From: Pseudomonas khorasanensis
Lineage (GTDB): Bacteria > Pseudomonadota > Gammaproteobacteria > Pseudomonadales > Pseudomonadaceae
Length of the DNA: 64,000 nucleotides
Direction: 5' to 3'
Assembly: GCF_014268505.2 (NCBI RefSeq)
Contig: NZ_JABWQP020000001.1
Location: 930,001-994,000 of the forward strand
Shown: in pieces, positions 1 to 11,212 of the stretch
How the letters are laid out: each line of letters opens with the position of its first letter
Position numbering within the stretch: position 1 is the first letter of the stretch
Notes under the pieces: model-generated
The model's input: the letters and a program-made list of their open reading frames with translations, nothing else
Database searches by the model: none
Told to the model about the DNA's origin: nothing
Translations under genes and position numbers: made by a program

Positions 1-1180
1 CGTGATAGGCTGCCACGCCTTTCCAGTAGGGGTCGACAAACAGCGCCGCTGCTTCAGGCAAATGCTCGTGTTCGAACGCCCAGCGGCCTTGCTGATCGCG
101 AGTGAAAAATGCATCGGTCAAAGCGTTGGCCTGGGCCGGCGCGGACGGCCAGCCGAGCCCCACCGCGAGTGCGATGGCCGGCATCCAGTTGACGCTCCAG
201 CCTTTGCGCACGCTGACCAACGCCAACAACAGCAACGGCCAGCACAACCAGTAACCGGCATCTTTCCAGTGCAATTCGCGCTGTTCGGCGCTGGCGCTCT
301 GGAAGTGCCGCTGCGCGTGCAGCTCGATCCAGTCCAGGTCGTCGTTATTGAGCGTCAGGCTGCCGAGCGGCGCGGCGACGGCCGATGCCAATTGTTTGAT
401 TGCCGCCTGATCGAAGCTGCCGAGCACCGGCCGGCCACTGCTGTCGATCCTGGGCTGACCGCTGGCGTCGGTAATGACGCCACCGTTCTCGCTGCCCACC
501 GCCAGAACCAGCACCTGCAAAGGTACATCGCTGAGTCGCTTGCCCATGCCATCCAGTTGCGCGGTATCGGCACCGTCGGTGATCAGCAGCAGACTGCCCG
601 GGGTTTTCTCGGCAATAAGCAAGCGTTTGGCTTGGTCGATCACGGCGCCCGCGTCCTTGCCCGGTTTGTCGATCAGGCCCGTGCTCAAGGCTTGAATAAA
701 ACTGTCGAGCAGTGCCGGATCGTCGGTAGGGGGAAGCACCAGATGCGCACTGCCGGCGTAGGCGATCAACGCGGTGCGCGCGCCAGCGCGACGCTGAATC
801 AGGTCGTGCAGCTTGTGCCTGGCCGCTTCGAGCCGAGTCGGTTGCACATCGCTGGCGTCCATCGACGGCGAGAGGTCCACGGCGACGATCAGTGGTGCGC
901 GGTTTTCGAGAAAGTCCGGGCGATCCTGCTCCCAGGTCGGGCCGGCGGCCGCGAGAGCGCCGAGCATCAACAGCGCACAGAGCAAATGCACCGGGCGTAG
1001 GCGCTGGTGATCCTGCGGCGCGATGAGCAAGTGCGGCAGCAGATGCTCGGCAATGTTGCCGCGCAGGCTTCGTTGCAGGTCGCGGCTGCGCCGCCAGATC
1101 AACGGCAACAACGCTGCGAACAACACCAGCAGCAGCCACAGCGGTCGCAGAAAATGCAAATCACTGAGGTTGATCTCCAT
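1..1180 (-). CDS. VWA-domain protein with C-terminal repeat region (BatB-like), partial at window edge
   Basis: This is the last visible gene of a Bat/MoxR-type operon. It starts at the ATG at 1180, one base after the preceding VWA gene stops, and runs off the left edge, so about 393 residues are seen. The N-terminus has two hydrophobic segments (PLWLLLVLFAALLPLIW; VHLLCALLMLGALAAA), then a von Willebrand A domain with a MIDAS motif (VAVDLSPSMD, DxSxS) and LLLITDGAD. Two more hydrophobic segments follow, near YWLCWPLLLLALVSV and WMPAIALAVGLGW. The visible end (EAAALFVDPYWKGVAAYH) resembles the start of the TPR region of BatB-type proteins. Family knowledge: membrane-anchored VWA proteins paired with MoxR ATPases, linked to envelope stress or metal-dependent assembly. 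The substrate is unknown. Confidence 0.88.
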   Translation of the reverse strand, partial: MEINLSDLHFLRPLWLLLVLFAALLPLIWRRSRDLQRSLRGNIAEHLLPHLLIAPQDHQRLRPVHLLCALLMLGALAAAGPTWEQDRPDFLENRAPLIVAVDLSPSMDASDVQPTRLEAARHKLHDLIQRRAGARTALIAYAGSAHLVLPPTDDPALLDSFIQALSTGLIDKPGKDAGAVIDQAKRLLIAEKTPGSLLLITDGADTAQLDGMGKRLSDVPLQVLVLAVGSENGGVITDASGQPRIDSSGRPVLGSFDQAAIKQLASAVAAPLGSLTLNNDDLDWIELHAQRHFQSASAEQRELHWKDAGYWLCWPLLLLALVSVRKGWSVNWMPAIALAVGLGWPSAPAQANALTDAFFTRDQQGRWAFEHEHLPEAAALFVDPYWKGVAAYH

Positions 1181-1181
1181 T

Positions 1182-2174
1182 TCAGGCCTCCTGCCGTTGG
1201 CGTGCAAGCGCCAGACGCGGGCGCAGGAGTGCACCGAGCTGATACAGCGCCAACAGGAGCAACGCCGCGCCCAATGGCCAATAGAACAACTCCCGCTGCG
1301 GTTGATGGCTGAGGGTTTTCACTTGATGCGGGGTCAGCTGATCCAGGGTGCTGTAGACCTGATCCAGTGCCGCGCGATCTTCTGCGCGAAAGAAACGCCC
1401 GCCGGTAGTATCGGCAATCTGTTGCAGGCCCTGCAGATTGACTTTGGCTTCACCGGAAGCGCTGGGATCGCCGATGCCGATGGTATGGATGACCACACCT
1501 TTGTTGGCGGCCATTTCAGCGGCGTGATCCGGGGTGATGGCGCTGCTGGTATCGTTGCCGTCGGTGAGCAGGATCACGACTTTCTCTTGCTCCTGCGCCT
1601 TGTCGAGCAGTTTCAGGCTGAGGCCGATCGCGTCGCCAATCGCCGTATTGGGCCCGGCCATGCCGATGCCGGAATCGGCCAGCAACAAGGACAGGCTTGC
1701 ATGGTCGAGGGTCAACGGCGCCTGTGGGTAGGCGCCGCTGCCGAATACGATCAGTCCGATCCGGTCATCCGTGCGCTTGTCGATGAACCCTTGCACCACG
1801 TCCTTCACCGCCGCCAGACGATTGATTTTCTCGCCTTGGGCGTTGGTGAAGTCTTCGGTTTCCATTGATTGCGAGAGATCGATGGCCAGCATCAGGTCGC
1901 GCACCGGTTGCTGACGTTCGATGGGTTTCTCGACGAACACCGGGCGCGAAACCGCCAGCAGAATCAGTGCCCAGACCAGCGCATTCAACAGCAGCTGCCA
2001 GTGGTTACGCCGGCTGCCCGCTGTGTGGGGCGCTTCGCCAACGGCGCGGCTCATGGCGCTGAAAAACGGTACGCGCACAGCGCTGCGCGCTTCGTTGTAG
2101 GCAGGCAAGAAACGATAGGTCAGCCAGGGCAGCGGCAGCAGAAGCAACAGCCAGGGGTAGTCAAGCTGCCACAT
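1182..2174 (-). CDS. VWA-domain membrane protein (BatA-like), 330 aa
   Basis: The start is the ATG at 2174 (MWQLDYPWLLLLLPLPWL), which overlaps the end of the DUF4381 gene by 14 bases. A longer in-frame reading upstream only translates DUF4381 and REP sequence out of frame. There is an N-terminal membrane segment, a second hydrophobic stretch (WQLLLNALVWALILLAVSRP), a VWA domain with MIDAS residues (LAIDLSQSMETED) and LLTDGNDT, and a C-terminal membrane helix (WPLGAALLLLALYQLGALL). The order MoxR, DUF58, DUF4381, VWA, VWA-TPR is the usual BatA/BatB arrangement in gammaproteobacteria, where the VWA pair sits in the inner membrane with domains in the periplasm. The biochemical role is not established from sequence. 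Confidence 0.92.
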   Translation of the reverse strand: MWQLDYPWLLLLLPLPWLTYRFLPAYNEARSAVRVPFFSAMSRAVGEAPHTAGSRRNHWQLLLNALVWALILLAVSRPVFVEKPIERQQPVRDLMLAIDLSQSMETEDFTNAQGEKINRLAAVKDVVQGFIDKRTDDRIGLIVFGSGAYPQAPLTLDHASLSLLLADSGIGMAGPNTAIGDAIGLSLKLLDKAQEQEKVVILLTDGNDTSSAITPDHAAEMAANKGVVIHTIGIGDPSASGEAKVNLQGLQQIADTTGGRFFRAEDRAALDQVYSTLDQLTPHQVKTLSHQPQRELFYWPLGAALLLLALYQLGALLRPRLALARQRQEA

Positions 2175-2760
2175 GATGATGCTCCAGCCAGTACTGACAG
2201 GTGTCGAACAGCGCCTGGCGCTGAGGTGCGGGGAGGGCGCGCAGGGTGGCGTCCGGCGCATAGGCGAGTTGCGCGAGTTGATCGCTGAAGTCGGCGGGCA
2301 GTTTCTTCTTGCAATGCCGCTGCAGAAAATTCTGCCAGCGATCTCCCTTGATCGCCGCAGGCCCCGGTGGGAGCGAGCCTGCTCGCGCAAGCGCTATGTC
2401 AGTTGAGCCAGATATCGGATGTGCCGACCTCTTCGCGAGCAGGCTCGCTCCCACAGGGAATGCATTCCGATGGTTGGGCTGGACCGGCATCGACAGCGCC
2501 ACACGCTTGAGCAGTTCGGGCAGTTCGCGCAATGCATTCAGGTCATCGCTGCGATCACGCAACTGCGCCAGGCGCGCCAGGCCTTCGCGGCGATACTGGT
2601 CGCGGCGCCATTGCCGATAACGACGCACCCCAATTATTAACGCGGCCAGCACCAGTGCCGCGAGCAGCACCCACCAGCCCCACGTCTGCGGGGCATAGCT
2701 GACGGGCGCAGGCAGGGGCAGTTCCTTGAGCTGATCGATGCTCGGGATACTCGGATTCAT
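2161..2760 (-). CDS. DUF4381 membrane protein, 199 aa, interrupted in frame by a REP pair
   Basis: This small inner-membrane protein of the MoxR/Bat operon has a Pro-rich N-terminus, one membrane helix (WGWWVLLAALVLAALIIGV, about residues 27-45), a basic stretch (RRYRQWRRDQYRREG) and a cytoplasmic tail ending in LAQLAYAPDATLRALPAPQR. Residues 103-131 (VGASLLAK ... LARAGSLP) are the signature translation of an inverted REP pair lying at 2367-2455; the reading frame stays open through it. DUF4381 proteins are usually near 160 aa, so the excess length matches the insertion. The start ATG at 2760 is four bases from the DUF58 stop. Whether the inserted protein still works cannot be told from sequence. 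Confidence 0.88.
   Translation of the reverse strand: MNPSIPSIDQLKELPLPAPVSYAPQTWGWWVLLAALVLAALIIGVRRYRQWRRDQYRREGLARLAQLRDRSDDLNALRELPELLKRVALSMPVQPNHRNAFPVGASLLAKRSAHPISGSTDIALARAGSLPPGPAAIKGDRWQNFLQRHCKKKLPADFSDQLAQLAYAPDATLRALPAPQRQALFDTCQYWLEHHHVAA
2367..2455. repeat. REP doublet (REPIN) inside the DUF4381 coding sequence
   Basis: The left arm GGGAGCGAGCCTGCTCGCG and the inverted right arm CGCGAGCAGGCTCGCTCCC are separated by about 45 bases. Both arms match the intergenic REPs elsewhere in the window. The element is read in frame by the DUF4381 gene on the minus strand as residues 103-131. Confidence 0.95.
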
Positions 2761-3688
2761 CGCGTGCGCCCGGCGCTTTTGCCCAGTTCGGCGCGCAGTT
2801 GCGCGTGGGCTTCTTCAGCGGTGCTGATCATCATCAACGGCACCTGGCTGCGGCGCAGCAAGGTGGCGACGTCCTTTAGCCGGCCGCCGAGATAATCCCC
2901 CAGCGGTTGGCGCACATTGCGCTTTTCGACCGCCAGTTCAACCTGCAACTCGCCTTGAGTGACCAGCAGGCGCCCGTCGCTCGGCAGCTTGAACGCCAGC
3001 GGATCGTAGACTTGCAGGGCAATCACATCGTTGTGCGCCGACAGTTGCCGCATCAGCTGCAAGGTGCGTTCACCGGCGCCGGCAAAGTCGCTGACGATGC
3101 AGATCAAATGATCATGGCCGGCCACGGCGAGGCAGCGCTGCAGGGCTTTGTCCAACTGATCCTGATCTTCGGCGTCGCGATTGCCGGCATTGAGCACGCG
3201 GTTATGCTGCACGACCCGGCTGAGCAACGCCTCGACGCGTTTGCGGCTGCGTAACGGGGCGATGCTGTCGATGCGCTCGTCGTTGAAAACCAGCCCGCCG
3301 ACCCGGTCGCCGGCGTGAAAGACCATCCACGCCGCCAGCGCCGCAAGTTCGGCCGCGACTGCCGATTTGAAGCTGCGCCGCGAGCCGAAGAACATGGACA
3401 TGCGCTGGTCCACCACGATCAAGGCCGGACGGTCGCGTTCTTCGGTAAAGGTGCGCACCACCGGTTTGCCGGTGCGCAATGAGGCGCGCCAGTCGAGGTG
3501 ACGCAAATCATCGCCCGGCTGGTAGCGGCGCAACTCATCGAAATTCAGACCCCGACCGCGCAGGCGCGAAGCATGGTTGCCAGCGAGGATGCTGCCTTGC
3601 GGCTGACGGGCGAGGAAGCTCAGGTCACGGGCCTTGAACTCAAGCGCCATCAACTGCGCGAGAGAGACGTAGACCAGGCTTTCATCGT

Positions 3689-3692
<4 letters not shown>
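2757..3692 (-). CDS. DUF58 domain-containing protein, 311 aa
   Basis: DUF58 protein of the MoxR/Bat operon. The start at 3692 (MNDESLVYVSLAQLM) overlaps the MoxR stop as ATGA, which implies translational coupling; the longer upstream reading is out-of-frame MoxR sequence. Visible DUF58 hallmarks are GRGLNFDELRRYQPGDDLRHLDWRAS near residues 45-70 and a VWA-like core beginning ALIVVDQRMSMFFGS. It has no signal peptide or clear membrane helix. In known systems DUF58 proteins partner the MoxR AAA+ ATPase. The precise function is unknown. Confidence 0.93.
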
Positions 3693-4669
<977 letters not shown>

Positions 4670-4691
4670 GGGCAGTCCTTTGTGTCCGGGT

Positions 4692-5672
4692 CTAGAAAAA
4701 CGCCAGCGTCAGATTGACGCTGAAGCCGTTGCCTTCGGGGCGGTTTTTGGTATCGAACTCAGGCACCCAGCGCGCGCTGATGTTGGCTTGGGCATCGGCG
4801 AACTTGCCGGTCCAGCCGATCACCGGGCCGGCGCCGACGGAGCGTCCGCGATAGCCGTTGAAGATGTCCGCTGTCTGGCCTTTATCGTCGGTCAGTTGCT
4901 GGACATAGCCGGCGGCAACTCCCGCGTTCCAGCCGTTGCCGAAGCCAAGGGTCCACAGCGCATCGAGGGTGAAGATGTTGCCGTTGCGATAGTCGGTGGC
5001 GTCGTTCTCGGTGTAGAACTCCAGACCGCTGGACAGCGTCAGTTCGCCGCCCTTGCCGTCCAGGTGAGTGAACGCCACGGTTGGCATGAACGTGTAATTG
5101 TTCTGCCCGGGGTTGGCCAGACGATCCTCGTTATAGGCACCCGTCGGCACGTAGATGGGCAGGGACAGCGACAGGTGGTTCCGTTCATCGAAGTGGTAGC
5201 CGGCGGCGATCGGTGTGATCAGCGCATCGGCCAATTGCGTGCCGGAATCACTGTCACCCAACGTGCGCCCGCGCGGTCCGGTGATGCTGGCCTTGATGTC
5301 GGTGTACTGCACCGGAAGGCCCATCGCCGAAGCGAAGTTCCAGCGCCCTTTGCCGGTGTCCCAGACGTGCGTGAAATTGGCCAGGGTGTAGGAGACTTTC
5401 ATGTCGATCCCGCCACTGACCGCGCCCGAGATCGGAGCGCCGTCGCTGCCCTTGAGCGAGCCGTCGTACCAGATGCTGGTCAAGGACATGACCCAGCCGG
5501 GTTCCGGCGGGACAATGCCGGCGTTGGAAAAGACCTGCTGGCCGGTGATCGGCCGCCCGACGCCGCCTTCTGCCGCGTACAGTGATGGGCTGATGATCAT
5601 GCACAGCGCCAGCAAGGCGCGCGCAATGTACGGTTTGAGCAAGAACAGCGCCAGGCCGCGCAACCCCGGCAT
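4692..5672 (-). CDS. SphA/MetA-type outer-membrane channel-like protein (COG4313 family), about 326 aa
   Basis: This is a predicted outer-membrane beta-barrel of the phenol-degradation MetA/SphA type: an alternating aromatic/Gly pattern (NFTHVWDTGKGRWNFASAMG, HLSLSLPIYVPTGAYN, NNYTFMPTVAFTHL) and a C-terminus ending in Phe-Phe. I chose the ATG at 5672, which gives a signal peptide ending SPSLYA/AEGG. Readings starting further upstream (to 5735, on a TTG) add residues with no ribosome binding site support. Members are suspected to pass hydrophobic aromatics across the outer membrane, but no substrate can be inferred; no catabolic genes are nearby. It lies just upstream of moxR on the same strand. 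Confidence 0.75.
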   Translation of the reverse strand: MPGLRGLALFLLKPYIARALLALCMIISPSLYAAEGGVGRPITGQQVFSNAGIVPPEPGWVMSLTSIWYDGSLKGSDGAPISGAVSGGIDMKVSYTLANFTHVWDTGKGRWNFASAMGLPVQYTDIKASITGPRGRTLGDSDSGTQLADALITPIAAGYHFDERNHLSLSLPIYVPTGAYNEDRLANPGQNNYTFMPTVAFTHLDGKGGELTLSSGLEFYTENDATDYRNGNIFTLDALWTLGFGNGWNAGVAAGYVQQLTDDKGQTADIFNGYRGRSVGAGPVIGWTGKFADAQANISARWVPEFDTKNRPEGNGFSVNLTLAFF

Positions 5673-5735
5673 AAACCCTGTATTCCCGGCTCGACTGCAG
5701 ATCATTTCCCGATTCCATGGTGTTTTTCTGGGCAA

Positions 5736-6112
5736 CTGGGCAGTGTTTCGTCGCTACTGCGTAATCCCTTTTTTTTCGAGCTAGTAGGACACGCCCTTCT
5801 GAAAACTAGCATCTAATCGGCGGTTAGCCAGTCGAAGGAATCAATTCGGGGGTGCCTGCATGGGCGGCGTAGGGATCGCGGGATTTCATCGTTTTGCGCC
5901 TGCTCGCGATAGCGTCGTGCCACTCAGGACATTAGCCACTGATCCATCGATATCGCGAGCAGGCGGAGCCCACAAGGGATGGTGGCGGGTTGTATACAAT
6001 CGCGCAGGCCAGCAACCAACAATTTCAAACAGGGCTTAGGTCGTCAGCCCATTTCGTGGTTAACTTCCGCCTCTTGCATGCTTCCAATCACACAATCAGA
6101 AGGACTCAAGTC
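5736..6112. other. Intergenic region between divergent genes, containing a degraded REP pair
   Basis: This stretch between the minus-strand outer-membrane gene and tpx holds a diverged inverted REP pair (about 5896-5975) and the tpx leader. I see no credible open reading frame. The tpx ribosome binding site (AGAAGGACTC) lies at its right end. I did not find a promoter I would defend. Confidence 0.6.
5896..5975. repeat. Diverged REP doublet
   Basis: Inverted arms GCGCCTGCTCGCGAT and ATCGCGAGCAGGCGGAGC flank about 45 bases. The arms differ from the dominant REP of this window (AGGCGGAGCC instead of AGGCTCGCTC), so this is an older or different subtype. Confidence 0.7.
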
Positions 6113-6613
6113 ATGGCTCAAGTCACCCTCAAAGGCAATCCGGTTCAAGTCAACGGCCAGTTGCCACAAGCCGGTTCCAAGGCGCCAGCCTTTTCCCTGG
6201 TAGCCGGCAATCTGTCCGACGTCAGCCTCAAGGACTTTGCCGGCAAGCGCAAAGTGCTGAACATCTTCCCAAGCGTCGACACCCCGACCTGCGCCACCTC
6301 CGTGCGCAAGTTCAACGCGCAGGCCAACGAACTGGCCAACACCGTGGTGCTGTGCATTTCGGCTGACTTGCCGTTCGCCCAAGCGCGTTTTTGCGGCGCC
6401 GAAGGTCTGGAAAACGTCCAGAACCTGTCGACCCTGCGCGGCAGCGAATTCATCGAAAACTACGGCGTGGCCATTGCTGACGTCCCGCTGAAAGGCCTGA
6501 CCGCTCGCGCCGTGGTTGTTCTGGACGAAAACGACAACGTCCTGCACAGCGAACTGGTTAAAGAAATCGCAGAAGAGCCTGACTATGACGCGGCGCTGGC
6601 CGTCCTCAAGTAA
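6113..6613 (+). CDS. tpx: Thiol peroxidase (2-Cys peroxiredoxin, Tpx), 166 aa
   Basis: Thioredoxin-dependent lipid hydroperoxide peroxidase. The start ATG at 6113 ([15 protein letters not shown]) follows a good ribosome binding site (AGAAGGACTC); the open frame extends further 5' but without family similarity. The peroxidatic Cys60 lies in [15 protein letters not shown] and the resolving Cys94 in [14 protein letters not shown], the standard Tpx spacing. Length is typical. It is a single-gene unit closed by a strong hairpin terminator at 6631-6659. Confidence 0.98.
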   Translation: MAQVTLKGNPVQVNGQLPQAGSKAPAFSLVAGNLSDVSLKDFAGKRKVLNIFPSVDTPTCATSVRKFNAQANELANTVVLCISADLPFAQARFCGAEGLENVQNLSTLRGSEFIENYGVAIADVPLKGLTARAVVVLDENDNVLHSELVKEIAEEPDYDAALAVLK

Positions 6614-6630
6614 GAGCTTTTACAATTGTT

Positions 6631-6659
6631 AACGGCCTGGCCCTGTCCAGGCCGTTTTC
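6631..6659 (+). terminator. Rho-independent terminator of tpx
   Basis: A perfect 10-bp stem AACGGCCTGG / CCAGGCCGTT with a 6-base loop (CCCTGT), followed by TTTC, lies 18 bases after the tpx stop. Confidence 0.9.
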
Positions 6660-6788
6660 ATTTGTGTATCAGGGTTTTGCCTCACACCTTGAAACGTAAG
6701 TGGAAGGTAAATTGCCGGTAAAGCTGCTTTGCTTAAATCCTGTCAGTGCTTATCGTTCAGCCTCCCGTAATAGAAGCCCACGCGCCCA

Positions 6789-8093
6789 ATGGTTAATCAC
6801 TCCATGCAATCGTCCCCCCGCAACTCCCGCCGCTGGCTGATCAGCCTGCTTGTCCTGTTGGTCATCGCCGTCCTGTGCTGGAAGTTCTGGCCTGCCGGCT
6901 CTGCTGACAAGGCGGGCGGCGATAAAGCGGCTGCCGGTCATGCCGGGCGTTCGGGGATGATGCGGCCGGGCTTTGGCGGCGGTGCCGGGCCGATTCCGGT
7001 GCGCGTGGCGCCGGCGGTCAAAGGCGACTTCCCGCTTTACTACAAGGCCTTGGGCACAGTCACTGCGCTCAACACCATCAATGTCCGCAGCCGGGTGGGC
7101 GGCGAGCTGGTCAAGATCCATTTCGAAGAAGGGCAGATGGTCAAGGCAGGCGACCTGCTGGCCGAGATCGATCCGCGCCCTTACCAGAATGCGTTGCTGC
7201 AGGCTGAAGGTACGCTGCTGCAGAATCAGGCGCAGCTGAAAAACGCTCAGGTCGATGTCGAGCGTTATCGTGGGCTGTATAAAGAAGACAGCATCGCCAA
7301 ACAGACCCTGGACACCGCCGAAGCGCTGGTGGGTCAGTACCTGGGCACGGTCAAGACCAATCAGGCAGCGGTCAATGACGCCAGGCTCAATCTGGAGTTC
7401 ACCAAAATCCGCGCGCCGATTACCGGCCGCGTCGGCCTGCGTCAGGTAGACGTTGGTAATCTCGTCGCCGCCAACGACACCACATTTCTCGCGGTGATCA
7501 CCCAGACGCAGCCGATCAGCGTCGCCTTCACGCTGCCGGAAAACAGCCTGGAGACCGTCCTCGCCCGTTACCGTAGCGGCGCGAAATTGCCGGCCGAAGC
7601 GTGGGATCGCGGCGACACCAAACTGCAAGCCTCCGGCGTGCTGCAAAGCCTCGACAACCAGATCGACGTAGCCACCGGCACCCTGAAGTTCAAGGCCCGT
7701 TACGATAACCGCGATCAATCGCTGTTTCCCAATCAGTTTGTCAACGTACACCTGCTGGCCGACACGCTCAAAGACGTAGTGCTGGCACCGTCGGCCGCGA
7801 TTCAGTTCGGCACCAACGGCACCTTCGTCTATGCGCTGGACGGCGACAAGAAAGTCACCATTCGTCCACTGAAAATCGGTGCCAGCGACGGTGATAACAC
7901 CGTGGTGACCGAAGGCCTCGCCGCTGGCGATCGCGTGGTGCTCGAGGGCACTGACCGTTTGAAGGAAGGCAGTGAAGTCGAAGTGGTCAACGACAGCAGC
8001 GAAGTGCCGACCACGCCAACCGAACACCTGCAAGGCAAATCCGCCGCCAACCCGGACGCGACTGTCACTGACAAGGCCAAGAAGGGCGCATGA
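6789..8093 (+). CDS. muxA: RND efflux periplasmic adaptor MuxA (MdtA-like), 434 aa
   Basis: Membrane-fusion protein of a tripartite RND drug-efflux system, bridging the inner-membrane pumps and the OpmB channel. It has an N-terminal anchor ([16 protein letters not shown], about 15-30), a Gly/Met-rich linker, the lipoyl/hairpin region ([24 protein letters not shown] ... [17 protein letters not shown]) and the beta-barrel region ([21 protein letters not shown]). The start at 6789 has no obvious ribosome binding site; an internal ATG at 6804 is an alternative. It overlaps muxB as ATGA. The order adaptor, RND, RND, outer-membrane factor matches muxABC-opmB of P. aeruginosa and mdtABC of enterobacteria. 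Confidence 0.93.
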   Translation: MVNHSMQSSPRNSRRWLISLLVLLVIAVLCWKFWPAGSADKAGGDKAAAGHAGRSGMMRPGFGGGAGPIPVRVAPAVKGDFPLYYKALGTVTALNTINVRSRVGGELVKIHFEEGQMVKAGDLLAEIDPRPYQNALLQAEGTLLQNQAQLKNAQVDVERYRGLYKEDSIAKQTLDTAEALVGQYLGTVKTNQAAVNDARLNLEFTKIRAPITGRVGLRQVDVGNLVAANDTTFLAVITQTQPISVAFTLPENSLETVLARYRSGAKLPAEAWDRGDTKLQASGVLQSLDNQIDVATGTLKFKARYDNRDQSLFPNQFVNVHLLADTLKDVVLAPSAAIQFGTNGTFVYALDGDKKVTIRPLKIGASDGDNTVVTEGLAAGDRVVLEGTDRLKEGSEVEVVNDSSEVPTTPTEHLQGKSAANPDATVTDKAKKGA

Positions 8094-11000
8094 ACATTTC
8101 GCGGCTGTTCATTCTCCGTCCGGTAGCCACCACGCTGAGCATGCTGGCCATTGTCCTGGCCGGTCTGATTGCTTATCGCCTGCTGCCGGTGTCGGCATTG
8201 CCGCAGGTCGATTACCCGACCATCCGCGTCATGACCCTGTACCCGGGCGCCAGTCCGGACGTCATGACCAGCGCGGTCACCGCACCCCTCGAGCGCCAGT
8301 TCGGCCAGATGCCGGGCCTCACGCAAATGGCTTCGACCAGTTCCGGCGGCGCTTCGGTGCTGACCCTGCGGTTCAGCCTCGACATCAACATGGACGTCGC
8401 CGAGCAGCAGGTGCAGGCCGCCATCAACGCGGCGACCAATCTGTTGCCGACCGACTTGCCTGCGCCGCCGGTGTACAACAAGGTCAACCCGGCGGACACT
8501 CCGGTGCTGACCCTCGCCATCACCTCGAAAACCATGCTGCTGCCCAAACTCAACGACCTGGTCGATACGCGCATGGCGCAGAAAATCGCCCAGATCAGCG
8601 GTGTCGGTATGGTCAGCATTGCCGGTGGCCAGCGTCAGGCGGTGCGGATCAAGGTCAACCCCGAGGCGCTGGCGGCCAATAGCCTGAACCTGTCAGACGT
8701 GCGCACCCTGATCGGCGCTTCCAACGTCAACCAGCCGAAAGGCAACTTCGATGGCCCGACCCGGGTGTCGATGCTCGATGCCAACGACCAACTGACGTCG
8801 CCCGAGGACTACGCCAATCTGATCCTCACCTACAAGAACGGTGCGCCGTTGCGGCTCAAGGACGTAGCGGAGATCGTCGACGGCGCCGAGAACGAACGCC
8901 TCGCCGCGTGGGCCAACCAGAATCAGGCTGTGCTGCTGAACATCCAGCGCCAGCCCGGCGCCAACGTCATCGAAGTGGTTGACCGCATCAAGGCATTGCT
9001 GCCGAGCATCACCGATAATCTGCCGGCCGGCCTCGATGTCACCGTGCTGACAGATCGCACCCAGACCATCCGCGCCTCGGTGACGGACGTGCAGCATGAA
9101 TTGCTGATCGCCATCGCACTGGTGGTGATGGTGACGTTTCTGTTTCTGCGTCGCGCCAGTGCGACGATCATTCCCTCAGTCGCCGTGCCGCTGTCGCTGA
9201 TCGGAACCTTCGGAGTGATGTATCTGGCCGGGTTTTCGGTCAACAACCTGACCCTGATGGCATTGACCATTGCCACCGGGTTCGTGGTCGACGACGCCAT
9301 CGTCATGCTCGAAAACATCTCCCGCTTCATCGAGGAGGGCGACAGCCCGATGCAGGCGGCGCTCAAGGGCGCGAAACAGATTGGCTTTACCCTGATTTCC
9401 CTGACACTTTCGTTGATCGCCGTGTTGATTCCGTTGCTGTTCATGGCCGACGTGGTAGGGCGGCTGTTTCGCGAGTTCGCTATTACGTTGGCCGTGGCGA
9501 TCCTGATTTCCCTGGTTGTCTCGCTGACCCTGACGCCGATGATGTGCGCGCGCCTGCTCAAGCGTGAGCCGCAAGAGCATGAACAGGGCCGTTTCTACCG
9601 GGCCAGCGGTGCGTTCATCGACTGGATGATCAACGAATACGGGCGGATGCTGCGCTGGGTATTGAAGCATCAGCCGCTGACCTTGCTGGTGGCAATCGGC
9701 ACGCTCGCGTTGACCGTGTTCCTCTACGTGATCGTGCCAAAGGGCTTTTTCCCAGTGCAGGACACCGGGGTCATTCAGGGCATTTCCGAAGCGCCGCAGT
9801 CGATCTCTTTCTCCGCCATGGGTGAGCGTCAACAGGAACTGGCGAAGATCATTCTTGAAGATCCGGCGGTGCAGAGCCTGTCGTCCTACATCGGTGTGGA
9901 CGGCGACAACGCCACGCTTAACAGCGGCCGTCTGCTGATCAACCTCAAGCCCCATGGCGAGCGCGATCTGACGGCCACTGAAATCATCGCCCGCCTGCAA
10001 CCGCAACTGGACAAACTGGTGGGCATTCGCCTGTTCATGCAGCCGGTGCAGGACCTGACCATCGAAGATCGCGTCAGCCGTACCCAGTACCAGTTCAGCA
10101 TGTCTTCGCCGGACTCCGAACTGCTCAGCCAGTGGAGCGGCCGTCTGGTCGAAGCCCTGGCGCAGCGCCCGGAGCTGACTGATGTTGCCAGCGATTTGCA
10201 GGACAAGGGTTTGCAGGTTTTTCTGGTCATCGATCGCGATGCTGCTTCGCGCCTCGGCGTGTCGGTGGCGAACATTACCGATGCGCTGTACGACGCTTTC
10301 GGACAGCGGCAGATTTCGACCATTTACACCCAGGCCAGCCAGTACCGCGTAGTGCTGCAAGCTCAGGCCGGGGAGAAGATCGGCCCGCAGGCGCTGGATC
10401 AGATCCACGTCAAAACCACTGACGGCGCGCAGGTACGCCTGTCGAGTCTGGCGCATGTCGAAGAACGTCAGGCGCAATTGGCGATCACTCACATTGGCCA
10501 GTTCCCGGCGGTGATGATGTCGTTCAACCTCGCGCCCGGCGTGGCGTTGGGACATGCCGTGGATATCATCGAGCAGGTGCAGCAGGACATCGGCATGCCG
10601 GTCGGCGTGCAGACCCAGTTCCAGGGCGCGGCGCAAGCGTTTCAGGCTTCGCTGTCGAGCACCTTGCTGCTGATTCTCGCGGCAGTGGTGACGATGTACA
10701 TCGTGCTGGGCGTGCTCTACGAGAGCTACATTCACCCGATCACCATTCTGTCGACGTTGCCGTCCGCCGCCGTAGGCGCTTTGCTGGCCTTGCTGCTCAG
10801 CGGAAATGATCTGGGGATGATCGCCATCATCGGGATCATTCTGCTGATCGGGATCGTCAAGAAGAACGCGATCATGATGATCGACTTCGCCCTCGATGCT
10901 GAACGAACCCAGGGCATGGCACCGGCGGAGGCAATCTATCAGGCGGCGCTGCTGCGCTTCCGGCCGATTCTGATGACCACGCTGGCGGCGCTGTTTGGCG

Positions 11001-11191
11001 CGGTGCCGTTGATGCTGGCTACGGGTTCCGGGGCAGAACTGCGTCAGCCGCTGGGTCTGGTGATGGTCGGCGGTCTGCTCGTCAGCCAGGTGCTGACGCT
11101 ATTCACCACGCCAGTGATCTACCTGTACTTCGATCGACTTGGCCGGCGCTTTGGCAAGACCAAGGCTGATGGTGAAGAGGTCGCAGTATGA
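8090..11191 (+). CDS. muxB: RND efflux pump subunit MuxB (MdtB-like), 1033 aa
   Basis: Inner-membrane proton-driven transporter of the HAE-1 RND family. The N-terminus ([25 protein letters not shown]) starts TM1. The TM4 proton-relay pair is seen in [18 protein letters not shown] and the TM10 Lys in [15 protein letters not shown]. Two large periplasmic loops lie where expected and the length is normal. MdtB/MdtC-type pumps work as a heterotrimer, so MuxB and the next gene MuxC are expected to assemble together. It is translationally coupled to muxA (ATGA), but separated from muxC by 136 bases carrying a REP pair. Confidence 0.95.
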   Translation: MNISRLFILRPVATTLSMLAIVLAGLIAYRLLPVSALPQVDYPTIRVMTLYPGASPDVMTSAVTAPLERQFGQMPGLTQMASTSSGGASVLTLRFSLDINMDVAEQQVQAAINAATNLLPTDLPAPPVYNKVNPADTPVLTLAITSKTMLLPKLNDLVDTRMAQKIAQISGVGMVSIAGGQRQAVRIKVNPEALAANSLNLSDVRTLIGASNVNQPKGNFDGPTRVSMLDANDQLTSPEDYANLILTYKNGAPLRLKDVAEIVDGAENERLAAWANQNQAVLLNIQRQPGANVIEVVDRIKALLPSITDNLPAGLDVTVLTDRTQTIRASVTDVQHELLIAIALVVMVTFLFLRRASATIIPSVAVPLSLIGTFGVMYLAGFSVNNLTLMALTIATGFVVDDAIVMLENISRFIEEGDSPMQAALKGAKQIGFTLISLTLSLIAVLIPLLFMADVVGRLFREFAITLAVAILISLVVSLTLTPMMCARLLKREPQEHEQGRFYRASGAFIDWMINEYGRMLRWVLKHQPLTLLVAIGTLALTVFLYVIVPKGFFPVQDTGVIQGISEAPQSISFSAMGERQQELAKIILEDPAVQSLSSYIGVDGDNATLNSGRLLINLKPHGERDLTATEIIARLQPQLDKLVGIRLFMQPVQDLTIEDRVSRTQYQFSMSSPDSELLSQWSGRLVEALAQRPELTDVASDLQDKGLQVFLVIDRDAASRLGVSVANITDALYDAFGQRQISTIYTQASQYRVVLQAQAGEKIGPQALDQIHVKTTDGAQVRLSSLAHVEERQAQLAITHIGQFPAVMMSFNLAPGVALGHAVDIIEQVQQDIGMPVGVQTQFQGAAQAFQASLSSTLLLILAAVVTMYIVLGVLYESYIHPITILSTLPSAAVGALLALLLSGNDLGMIAIIGIILLIGIVKKNAIMMIDFALDAERTQGMAPAEAIYQAALLRFRPILMTTLAALFGAVPLMLATGSGAELRQPLGLVMVGGLLVSQVLTLFTTPVIYLYFDRLGRRFGKTKADGEEVAV

Positions 11192-11212
11192 CGGTCGCAA
11201 CACATAACCCCT

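Noticed and set aside
2..1000. 332-aa plus-strand frame at the left edge
   Set aside because: The minus strand encodes a convincing VWA protein with a MIDAS motif over the same bases; the plus frame has no domain.
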